DNA of 64,000 bases from Actinomadura latina NBRC 106108 (GTDB lineage: Bacteria; Actinomycetota; Actinomycetes; Streptosporangiales; Streptosporangiaceae), in contig NZ_BCQS01000011.1 of the NCBI RefSeq assembly GCF_001552195.1, positions 248,001 to 312,000 of the forward strand, written 5' to 3'. Positions 20,014 through 26,061 of this stretch are shown here, piece by piece. The translations under genes and the position numbers were made by a program. Numbering within the stretch: position 1 is the stretch's first letter; every line of letters starts with the position of its first letter. The notes under the pieces are model-generated. The model had not been told where the DNA came from and did not search any database. It worked only from the letters and a program-made list of their open reading frames with translations.

Positions 20014-20137
20014 CTGCCATGTCAAGAGGCATTTGTGCGACGCACCACAACCGTGACCTCACGGGCGGGCCGGGCCCGGCCAGCTTCCCGGCCTCCTCCG
20101 CGGTGATGACCTTGCGCAGCCGCAGGCGGCTCTCCCC

Positions 20138-20317
20138 TCACTCGGTGAAGTCGTCCCGCGACAGCCCCTTCTCCGCCATCTTGTCTTCGAGCTCGGCGCC
20201 GAGCTCGGTGCGCGTGTCCGGGCGGTCCCGGGCCTCCCGGTCCGGGGCGCCGCCCGGCTTCATGACGACCTGATCGGTGTCGTCGGTCTTCGGCGCGTTC
20301 TCCTCAGGCGTGGTCAT
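20138..20317 (-). CDS. Small acidic hypothetical protein (59 aa)
   Basis: A 59-residue frame starting MTTPEENAPKTDDTDQVVMK and ending LSRDDFTE. It is strongly charged, with many Asp, Glu and Arg and no hydrophobic segment, so probably soluble and partly disordered. The codons have the C/G third-position bias of the genome. The ATG at 20317 has a weak GGGGGCATAG upstream context. I do not recognise a family. The same frame continues past the stop for about 40 codons with coding-like composition (RLRLRKVITAEEAGKL), which may be a remnant or chance. Confidence 0.55.
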   Translation of the reverse strand: MTTPEENAPKTDDTDQVVMKPGGAPDREARDRPDTRTELGAELEDKMAEKGLSRDDFTE

Positions 20318-20456
20318 CTATGCCCCCGATCTGTCGACTGGCTCGCCGGCGCGTCCGGCCGTCGCGCTACGGGCTACCCGGCGGCGTCCGCGTTAAGCCC
20401 CGCCCGGCGCCCGAACCCGGCGAGGTCAGCGTGCGTACGAGCTGCAGGGGTGGTCC

Positions 20457-20864
20457 ATGGTGAGCGACCCGAGCGGCAGCGGTGACCGGTGGGCGCGGCT
20501 GCTGGCGGCGCTGGAGGACGACTGCGCGGCGTGCGGCGGAACCGGCCGGACGCCGAACCCGCGGTGGCTGGCGTGGCACCGGCGGGCGGCCGAGCTGGTC
20601 GCGGTCGCCCAGGCGGCGCGCCGCGCCCACGAGCTGCGCGCGGTCGCGCCGGGGCCCGCTTCCGGCGGTGCGCGGAGCGCGCCCGGCGAACCCGGCATCG
20701 TGGCCGCGGTGGACCGCGCCATCGACGACCACATGGCGGCGCGGCCGGCCGAGCCCGAGGAGGACACCTGCGCGGCCTGCGGGGGCATGGGGAGGGAGCT
20801 GACCGCCGCCGGCCGGCAGCTCGCCGAGCTGCTGGCCCGCTACGGCTTCGTGCGCGACGCCTGA
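20457..20864 (+). CDS. Hypothetical protein with two DnaJ-type CxxCGGxG zinc motifs
   Basis: A 135-residue soluble protein with two widely spaced motifs, CAACGGTGR (about residue 24) and CAACGGMGR (about residue 103). These match the CxxCxGxG zinc-binding knuckles of DnaJ, and together the four cysteines could bind one zinc ion. The segment between is helical and Ala/Arg-rich; J-domain features are absent. Start ATG 20457 follows CAGGGGTGG. It is the only plus-strand gene in this stretch and faces the small membrane protein gene at 20878, with 13 bp between the stops. No specific function can be assigned. Confidence 0.65.
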   Translation: MVSDPSGSGDRWARLLAALEDDCAACGGTGRTPNPRWLAWHRRAAELVAVAQAARRAHELRAVAPGPASGGARSAPGEPGIVAAVDRAIDDHMAARPAEPEEDTCAACGGMGRELTAAGRQLAELLARYGFVRDA

Positions 20865-20877
20865 CGGGCGGCCCGCC

Positions 20878-21048
20878 CTACCGGGCGGGGCGGGAGTGGC
20901 CGCGGCGGCCCATCCGTATGCCGCTCAGCACAAGATCGATGAGGAACAGCACCACACCGATGATCAGCAGGTAGAACAGGCCCTTCACGACGACGCCGAC
21001 GATGCCGAGTGCCACCGCGATGAGCAGGATGAACAGGAACAGGGCCAT
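20878..21048 (-). CDS. Small hydrophobic membrane protein (56 aa)
   Basis: A 56-residue protein starting MALFLFILLIAVALGIVGVV. It has two adjacent membrane segments (about residues 2-21 and 24-44) and a basic tail rich in Arg and His, which would face the cytoplasm. ATG 21048 follows a textbook AGGAGG with 6-nt spacing. It is the third gene of a probable operon driven by the DevR-like box at 21777, 27 bp after the PRC-barrel gene. Small hydrophobic proteins of this kind are common in actinomycetes; the function is unknown. Confidence 0.75.
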   Translation of the reverse strand: MALFLFILLIAVALGIVGVVVKGLFYLLIIGVVLFLIDLVLSGIRMGRRGHSRPAR

Positions 21049-21075
21049 GACGATCCTCCTGGACGACGGCCGTGG

Positions 21076-21474
21076 TCAGCGGCGCGCGAGCCGGCGCTCG
21101 TCCGGTGCGGCCTCGTAGGCCAGGTCGTAGTGCGCGAAGACGGCGCCCTCGTCGCCGGCGAGAAGCTCTCCGTCCGTGTCGATCGAGGGCGCGCTCTTGA
21201 TCTGCTTCTTCGGGTACGCGACCCGGAGGTGCTCCGGCGCGACCGTCGCCCCGCCGAGCGGTGCGAAGACCAGCCGCTGCCGCATCGGCATGCCGGTCTT
21301 CACGGTGGCGAAGATGGGCTGATCGGTCAGGGTGTCGACGTAGACGGCCTCCAGCTCACCGATCTTGCCGCCGTCCTCGTCGATCACCGTCCGCCCGCGC
21401 CACTCCCGGATGTCCTCGATCTCGAACATGTCCCTCGTCCAGCCGTTGGGTCGGAAAGCCTTCTCAGGCGTCAT
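21076..21474 (-). CDS. PRC-barrel domain protein
   Basis: A 132-residue protein with a PRC-barrel-like beta domain at about residues 22-90 (WRGRTVIDEDGGKIGELEAV, then FATVKTGMPMRQRLVFAPL). PRC-barrels occur in RNA-processing and photosynthetic proteins, and in actinomycetes often in small stress-associated proteins of unknown role. The C-terminal ~35 residues are charged (EGAVFAHYDLAYEAA). It is transcribed between a 63-residue coiled-coil protein and a small hydrophobic protein, probably as one hypoxia-controlled unit. The start ATG 21474 has a weak ribosome site, compatible with coupled translation. Confidence 0.8.
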   Translation of the reverse strand: MTPEKAFRPNGWTRDMFEIEDIREWRGRTVIDEDGGKIGELEAVYVDTLTDQPIFATVKTGMPMRQRLVFAPLGGATVAPEHLRVAYPKKQIKSAPSIDTDGELLAGDEGAVFAHYDLAYEAAPDERRLARR

Positions 21475-21522
21475 CTACCCAGCTCGTGGCGGATATGTCC
21501 GGGGCGGGTTCCGGGATTCGGG

Positions 21523-21714
21523 TCAGCGGGCGGACGCGGGCACCGCGACGAGGCCGGGCGCGTCGTCGGAGATGTTCAGCGACGCGCGCTCCACCGCGGC
21601 CACCAGCGCACGGGTCGTCTCGGTGAGCTCCGCGACCTGCCGTTCCAGGACCGCGATGCGGTGCTCCAGCGCCGGTACGGACGGGGCGGCGCCGGTGATG
21701 ATCTGTCTGGCCAT
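21523..21714 (-). CDS. Small coiled-coil hypothetical protein (63 aa)
   Basis: A 63-residue protein. Residues ~17-45 form a heptad-like helix (LEHRIAVLERQVAELTETTR), suggesting a short coiled coil and oligomerisation. It has no cysteine and no signal peptide. ATG 21714 follows AAGGAG with good spacing. A near-perfect DevR-like palindrome lies 63 bp upstream, so this is the first gene of a short operon with the PRC-barrel and hydrophobic proteins. It also lies just downstream of the radical-SAM gene on the same strand, so a maturation substrate cannot be excluded, but nothing in the peptide looks like a typical RiPP core. Confidence 0.65.
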   Translation of the reverse strand: MARQIITGAAPSVPALEHRIAVLERQVAELTETTRALVAAVERASLNISDDAPGLVAVPASAR

Positions 21715-21776
21715 CGCGAAGCTCCTTAGGCTCGTGTCTCCCTTCCAGGGTTCGCTTCGCGCCCGCCGCGGGCGTA

Positions 21777-21790
21777 GGGACCTTCGTCCC
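21777..21790. promoter_or_regulatory. DevR-like box upstream of the 63-aa protein operon
   Basis: GGGACCTTCGTCCC has perfect GGGAC/GTCCC arms around CTTC. It lies 63 bp before the ATG at 21714 and is the cleanest copy of the repeated motif in this window. Confidence 0.75.
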
Positions 21791-21810
21791 GGCGTCGGCG
21801 GCGTCCGTCC

Positions 21811-23013
21811 TCAGAGGTTCGCGACGGCACCGAAAGCGGCGAGTTCGTCCTGGTACGGGAAGGAGCCGGGCTCGTAGGAACACCAGGGTTCGGCCGCGTA
21901 CGGGTCGCCGGACGTGGCCAGGGCCCGCGAGCGCGAGCCGCCGCAGATCGTCCGGAACTCGCAGGCGCCGCATTTCCCGCTGAGGTTGGCGGGGTCGCGC
22001 AGGCCGGTGAACAGCGGCGACGTCCGGTAGATGTCGGGCAGCTGCCCGTCGCGGATGTTGCCGGCGGGCGTCGGCAGGAAGCCGCTGGGGTGGACGCTGC
22101 CCCGGTGCGAGATGAACACGAACCCGCGTGCCGAGCTGACGTCCATGGGCGCGCGCCGGGCACGCCGCACCGGCAGGTCCAGCTCGGCCAGCCGCTGCCG
22201 CAGGTCCTCGTAGAGCGGGCCCAGGCCGAGCTCGGCGACGTGGTCGGCGCCGTGCCGCCGCAGGATCTCCCGCTGGACGACGATCCGCCGGAAGTGGTGC
22301 GCCTCCGTCGTCCGGGCGGGGACGTGCGCCCCCGCGTCGTACACGAAGTTCAGGACGTCCTCGACCTGGTGCGCGTCGAGACCCGGCAGCAGCTTGCCGC
22401 GGCCGGTCGGGACGAGCAGGAACGCGCTCCAGGTGAGCGCGCCCATCTCGTGGACGATCCGCACGATCTCCGGCAGGTCGGTCAGGTTGTGGCCGGTGAC
22501 CGTGGTGTTGATCTGCACCTTCAGCCCGAGTTCCCGGGCGGCGCGCCAGGCGTCGAGCGTCCAGTCGTAGACGCCGGGTGTGGCGCGGAAGTCGTCGTGG
22601 ATCCGCGCGTCCGACCCGTCCAGGCTCAGCGAGACGGCCCGCGCGCCCGCGTCCCGCAGACCGGTGAGGCCGGTCTCGGTGAGCGTCGGCGTGCCGGACG
22701 GCGACACCGCGACCGGCAGGCCGATCCGGGTGCCGTGCCGGACGAGGGCGAGCAGGTCGGGGCGCTGGAACGGGTCGCCGCCGGTGATGACGAACACGGG
22801 GGGCGGGCTGCCGAACGCCGCGACCTGCTCCATCAGGCCGAACGCCTCGGCGGTGCTCAGCTCGCCGGGGTCCCGGTCGGGCCTGGCCTCGGCACGGCAG
22901 TGCCGGCAGGCGAGCGGGCACGCCTGCGTCGCCTCCCAGATGACGATGAACGGCCGGTCGGCGGTGTCGTGGCGGGGTACGCGGATCTGCTTCATGGCTG
23001 CGGCGGGTCTCAT
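21811..23013 (-). CDS. Radical SAM/SPASM protein (TIGR04053-like)
   Basis: A 400-residue radical SAM enzyme. The 4Fe-4S motif CPLACRHC (CxxxCxxC) is at about residues 36-43, followed by the GGDPFQRPDL glycine motif and SLDGSDARIHD. The C-terminal SPASM-type cluster region has CGACEFRTICGG and a further Cys before the end (EPWC). The layout recalls NirJ/AhbC/AhbD haem-modifying enzymes and PqqE-type peptide modifiers; I favour the family known as TIGR04053, from memory. The start ATG 23013 overlaps the stop of the nitronate monooxygenase gene (ATGA). A second ATG at 22995 lacks a ribosome site. Expression is thus tied to a hemerythrin and an FMN enzyme. Confidence 0.85.
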   Translation of the reverse strand: MRPAAAMKQIRVPRHDTADRPFIVIWEATQACPLACRHCRAEARPDRDPGELSTAEAFGLMEQVAAFGSPPPVFVITGGDPFQRPDLLALVRHGTRIGLPVAVSPSGTPTLTETGLTGLRDAGARAVSLSLDGSDARIHDDFRATPGVYDWTLDAWRAARELGLKVQINTTVTGHNLTDLPEIVRIVHEMGALTWSAFLLVPTGRGKLLPGLDAHQVEDVLNFVYDAGAHVPARTTEAHHFRRIVVQREILRRHGADHVAELGLGPLYEDLRQRLAELDLPVRRARRAPMDVSSARGFVFISHRGSVHPSGFLPTPAGNIRDGQLPDIYRTSPLFTGLRDPANLSGKCGACEFRTICGGSRSRALATSGDPYAAEPWCSYEPGSFPYQDELAAFGAVANL

Positions 23014-24422
23014 GCGCGCATCAGGTAGTCGATGGCGTCGGCGGCGGAGTAGTCGCCTCCGGTCGCGCGGACGAGGTCGGGCAGGAAGCCGAGGTCCTGG
23101 CCGAGGGTCAGCAGCGGCGGCTCGACGTAGCCGTCCGGCCGGTGCTGGCCGTGGCCGATGTTCGCGACGAGCGCGTTGCACAGGCAGCGGCGATCCTCCG
23201 TCTCCTCGGCGGAACCCCCCTTGCGGACGTAGGCGTCCACGGGCTCGGCGGGGCAGCGGTAGCCGACCGTTCCGTTCTCCTTCAGGTAGGGGGTCCGCAG
23301 GTAGCTCAGGTCGCACAGCCGGGGGCGCCGGGCGTAGACGTCCGGCTCGGAGAGCGTGTCCGGCAGCGCGGCGACCTTGAACGGGAACCCGGTCGGCGAG
23401 GCGCGCGGGTCGTTGCGCACCTGGAGCGTGCCGTCCAGCGCCCGCTCGATGAGCTCCTTGCGGAGGCCGGGTTCGAGGCCCGATTCGCGGCACAGCGCGA
23501 AGACGCTGCCGGCCTGGATGCCGGCGGCGCCGTCCGCGCGCGCCGCGGCGAGCGTGCCGGGCCGGGCGTAGCCGCCCGCCACCCAGAACGGCAGGCCGAG
23601 CGCGGCGACCTTCGCCGGGTCGATCCGGTCGCGCTGCCCGTAGACCGGCTCGCCGTCGTCGTCCAGGCGGAGCCGGCCGCGCGGCGGGGCGCTGTGCCCG
23701 CCCGCGACCGCCGTCTCCAGCACGAACCCGTCCGGGCGGGTCACCGGCGACCGGTTCAGGTACATGGCGAGGACGGACGACGACACGATCGCCAGGAACC
23801 GCGGCCGCCGCGTCGTGACGCCGGACAGCGACGCCGGGTCGAACGAGAACGGGCGGCCCTCGTCGGCGCCCGCGACCGTCACGGTCACGCGGCCGGGGGA
23901 CCCGGCGGCCAGCGCGTCCAGCAGCGCGGGGATCTCGGTGGGGATCCCCGCGCCCATCAGGACGTAGTCGACGCCGGCCAGCATCGCCCCGTAGGCGGCG
24001 GGCGGGGTGGCGAGCTGGATCTTCTCCATGTAGTTGATCCCGACGAGGCCGCCGTGCCCTTCCTTGGCCAGCCACACCTCGGCGAAGTTCCCGGCGACGG
24101 TCAGCTCGTCGCGGGTCCTGTTCGCCCGCAGCCCGAGCTTCGGCACCGGCCGGAACCGCTGTCCCGGCTCGACCCCGCCGGGGATGTAGTAGCGCTCCAG
24201 GATCCGCTCGGCCACCCCCGGCAGCGGCAGGTGCGCGAGCGCGCGGCGCAGGTGGCCGCCCTCGTCCCCGGCCTGGAGGCCGCGGGCGAGCAGGGCGTCC
24301 AGCGCGACCCCGGAGACGACGCCGAGCTGCCCCGTCCACGCGACGGCGCTCGCCAGCCGCCACCCGGAGACGCCCGCCCCCATGCCGCCCTGGACGATGC
24401 GGGGCTGATCCGGCTCAGACAT
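23010..24422 (-). CDS. Nitronate monooxygenase-family FMN enzyme
   Basis: A 470-residue TIM-barrel flavoprotein of the 2-nitropropane dioxygenase/nitronate monooxygenase group. The N-terminus VQGGMGAGVSGWRLASAVA is the typical FMN-site start. GINYMEKIQLATPP, YVLMGAGIPTEIP, FVLETAVAGGHSAPPRG and PFWVAGGYARPG follow, the last two being the conserved AGGH and glycine-rich phosphate-binding segments. It is longer than the usual 330-380 residues; the extra C-terminal part (from about 330) contains a CxC (RRCLCNALV) and belongs to a distinct subfamily. It overlaps the hemerythrin gene by 8 nt upstream and the radical-SAM gene by 4 nt downstream, a tightly coupled trio. Confidence 0.85.
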   Translation of the reverse strand: MSEPDQPRIVQGGMGAGVSGWRLASAVAWTGQLGVVSGVALDALLARGLQAGDEGGHLRRALAHLPLPGVAERILERYYIPGGVEPGQRFRPVPKLGLRANRTRDELTVAGNFAEVWLAKEGHGGLVGINYMEKIQLATPPAAYGAMLAGVDYVLMGAGIPTEIPALLDALAAGSPGRVTVTVAGADEGRPFSFDPASLSGVTTRRPRFLAIVSSSVLAMYLNRSPVTRPDGFVLETAVAGGHSAPPRGRLRLDDDGEPVYGQRDRIDPAKVAALGLPFWVAGGYARPGTLAAARADGAAGIQAGSVFALCRESGLEPGLRKELIERALDGTLQVRNDPRASPTGFPFKVAALPDTLSEPDVYARRPRLCDLSYLRTPYLKENGTVGYRCPAEPVDAYVRKGGSAEETEDRRCLCNALVANIGHGQHRPDGYVEPPLLTLGQDLGFLPDLVRATGGDYSAADAIDYLMRA

Positions 24423-24912
24423 CCCGCCCCCGCGCCGTCGCCGCCCACGCCAGCAGGTTCAGGCCGGCGGCCCGCGCGTCCCGCCGCGTCGCCAGGATGG
24501 ACTCGACCGTTTCCTCGGGGAGCGTCTCCACCATGATGGACAGCCCGTCGCAGTCGCTGACGTGCGGGAGGATCTGCCGGGTCAGCTCGATCCCGTGCTC
24601 GGCCAGCCGGGGCGTCAGCCGGTCGTGCTCGGCGAGCGCGTAGAGCCGCCGGACGTTGCGGATCGCGCCGTCGTGGTCGGCGAGCAGCTTGGCCACGTAC
24701 TCGTCGCCGAAGATGGCGACGAGCTCGGGATACATCGACTCCTCCTCGTACCGGAAGTGCGGCCCGGTGGCGGTGTCGACGGCCGCGACGAGCTCGCGGA
24801 TCCGCTCGGTGTCGCGGACCCGGAACGCCTCCACCAGGTCGAGGAGGAGATCGCGGACACCGCGGTGCTCCGTGCGGAACACGTCGGTGAACTCTTGGAC
24901 GAGTGCGGGCAT
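24415..24912 (-). CDS. Hemerythrin HHE-domain protein
   Basis: A 165-residue cytoplasmic helical-bundle protein. Iron-ligand pattern residues are visible: TEHRGVRDL (first His), GPHFRYEEESMYP (His and Glu) and LLADHDGAI (His), with more His in the later helices (EHGIEL, PHVSDCDG). Hemerythrin-like di-iron proteins sense or handle O2, NO or iron and often respond to nitrosative stress. Start ATG 24912 follows AGAAAGGCGAACG. The last 8 nt overlap the nitronate monooxygenase start (24422), so it leads a coupled three-gene operon. No DevR-like box was seen directly upstream; the promoter probably lies in the 23-bp gap or in the nitroreductase operon. Confidence 0.85.
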   Translation of the reverse strand: MPALVQEFTDVFRTEHRGVRDLLLDLVEAFRVRDTERIRELVAAVDTATGPHFRYEEESMYPELVAIFGDEYVAKLLADHDGAIRNVRRLYALAEHDRLTPRLAEHGIELTRQILPHVSDCDGLSIMVETLPEETVESILATRRDARAAGLNLLAWAATARGRDV

Positions 24913-24935
24913 CGTTCGCCTTTCTTCGCAGTGGG

Positions 24936-25913
24936 TCAGACGCGTTCGAGGACTTCGGGGAACGGGCGGCGGGGCGTGCCCGGTACGAGCGGCCCGTACC
25001 CGAACCGGATGATCGACTGGATGTGGCCGTGCGGCTGCGGCTCGGCCGGCCCGGACCCGTGCGCGTCCAGCAGCTGCGACAGCAGTGAGCTCGACACGCC
25101 GCGCCGCGCGGCGGTCAGCAGGACCCGCTGCAGCGCCTGCCCGGCCCGCAGCCAGTCCTGCGGCCCGTCGCCCCGGGTGAGCAGGACGCCGAGCTGCGGG
25201 CGGGAGGCGAAGTCGTCGATCTCCCGACCGCCGGCCTGCCCGGCCGGGCCGGCCGGGCCGAAGTCGCGCAGCGGCAGGCCCCGGCCGGTCGGCCGCGGCC
25301 CGAACGCGTACCAGGGGACGCCGTCGCCGCGGGTGCGGTCCGGTGTCCAGCGGGCCAGCTCGGCGAGGTAGGCGGGGTCGGCGACGAGCCTGGCGTCCGC
25401 CGCGGCGATCAGGCTGAGCAGGTACGCCGTGGTCTGCGGGCCGGGCAGGCTGAGCACCGCCCCCTCCTCCCGGGCCGCGGCCGTCAGCTCGTCCCGGACG
25501 GCCTGCGGCACCCGCCGCTTGCCGAACGGCCTGCGGTTGGTGCGCCGGTGCGGGATCGTCGCGTACAGCTCCGACTGGGTCGGCGACGGCATCGGCGCGT
25601 CCGCGGCCCGGACGGCCGCGAGCAGCGCCGGCCGCCGCGCGGCGTCCGGGAACGGCTCGATCAGCGGCCGGTGCCCGGTCACCCGGATCGCCAGCCGCAG
25701 GTTGAACAGCGCGGCGCCGCAGCTGATGTGCAGGGCCCGGCCGCGCGGGTCGATGACGGGCAGGCCGCGGTCGGTGTCGGCGTGCAGTTCCAGGACCGCC
25801 GCGTCCTCGTCCAGCCGGAAGAACCAGGGCTGGGTGTTGTGCACCGACGGTGCCGCGATGGCCGCGGTCATCAGGCGCCGGACTCCGACGTGCGTCGCGA
25901 ACGGATGGGGCAT
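24936..25913 (-). CDS. Acg-family FMN-binding nitroreductase-like protein
   Basis: A 325-residue protein of the Acg/Rv3131 family, nitroreductase-like flavoproteins known as hallmark members of the mycobacterial DosR regulon. The N-terminal APSVHNTQPWFF motif, ISCGAALFNLRLAI, RRTNRRPFGKR and QDWLRAGQALQRVLL blocks are the family signature. ATG 25913 follows GGAGGTGCGCC. It is divergent from the nitrite reductase gene; the 148-bp gap carries two DevR-like boxes. Hemerythrin, nitronate monooxygenase and radical-SAM genes follow on the same strand 23 bp downstream, so all four may form one transcript. A paralogue lies at 46959. Confidence 0.88.
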   Translation of the reverse strand: MPHPFATHVGVRRLMTAAIAAPSVHNTQPWFFRLDEDAAVLELHADTDRGLPVIDPRGRALHISCGAALFNLRLAIRVTGHRPLIEPFPDAARRPALLAAVRAADAPMPSPTQSELYATIPHRRTNRRPFGKRRVPQAVRDELTAAAREEGAVLSLPGPQTTAYLLSLIAAADARLVADPAYLAELARWTPDRTRGDGVPWYAFGPRPTGRGLPLRDFGPAGPAGQAGGREIDDFASRPQLGVLLTRGDGPQDWLRAGQALQRVLLTAARRGVSSSLLSQLLDAHGSGPAEPQPHGHIQSIIRFGYGPLVPGTPRRPFPEVLERV

Positions 25914-25977
25914 GGCGCACCTCCACGTGCTGCCGCTGTGCCTCCACAGGCTCCCGGCCGCCGGTGCGGCCGCCACA

Positions 25978-25991
25978 GGGCCGAAGGTCCC
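25978..25991. promoter_or_regulatory. DevR-like box in the acg/nirK divergent promoter (proximal to acg)
   Basis: GGGCCGAAGGTCCC, the reverse complement of GGGACCTTCGGCCC, lies 65 bp before the acg-like ATG at 25913. It matches the consensus drawn from the other copies exactly. Confidence 0.72.
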
Positions 25992-26011
25992 GCGCGGCGA
26001 GGACCAACGAT

Positions 26012-26025
26012 GGGACTTTGGGCCC
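26012..26025. promoter_or_regulatory. DevR-like box in the acg/nirK divergent promoter (proximal to nirK)
   Basis: GGGACTTTGGGCCC lies 36 bp before the GTG start at 26062 and 20 bp from the other box, about two helical turns. GGGACTTT is also the half-site style of mycobacterial DosR boxes (from memory). Confidence 0.7.
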
Positions 26026-26061
26026 TCCTGGCGGCGTGCGCGCGGCCGGAACCCTGGGCTG

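Noticed and set aside
21523..23013. A RiPP precursor/radical-SAM pair with the 63-residue protein as substrate
   Set aside because: The peptide has no cysteine-rich or leader-core layout and has its own boxed promoter; kept only as a remote possibility.
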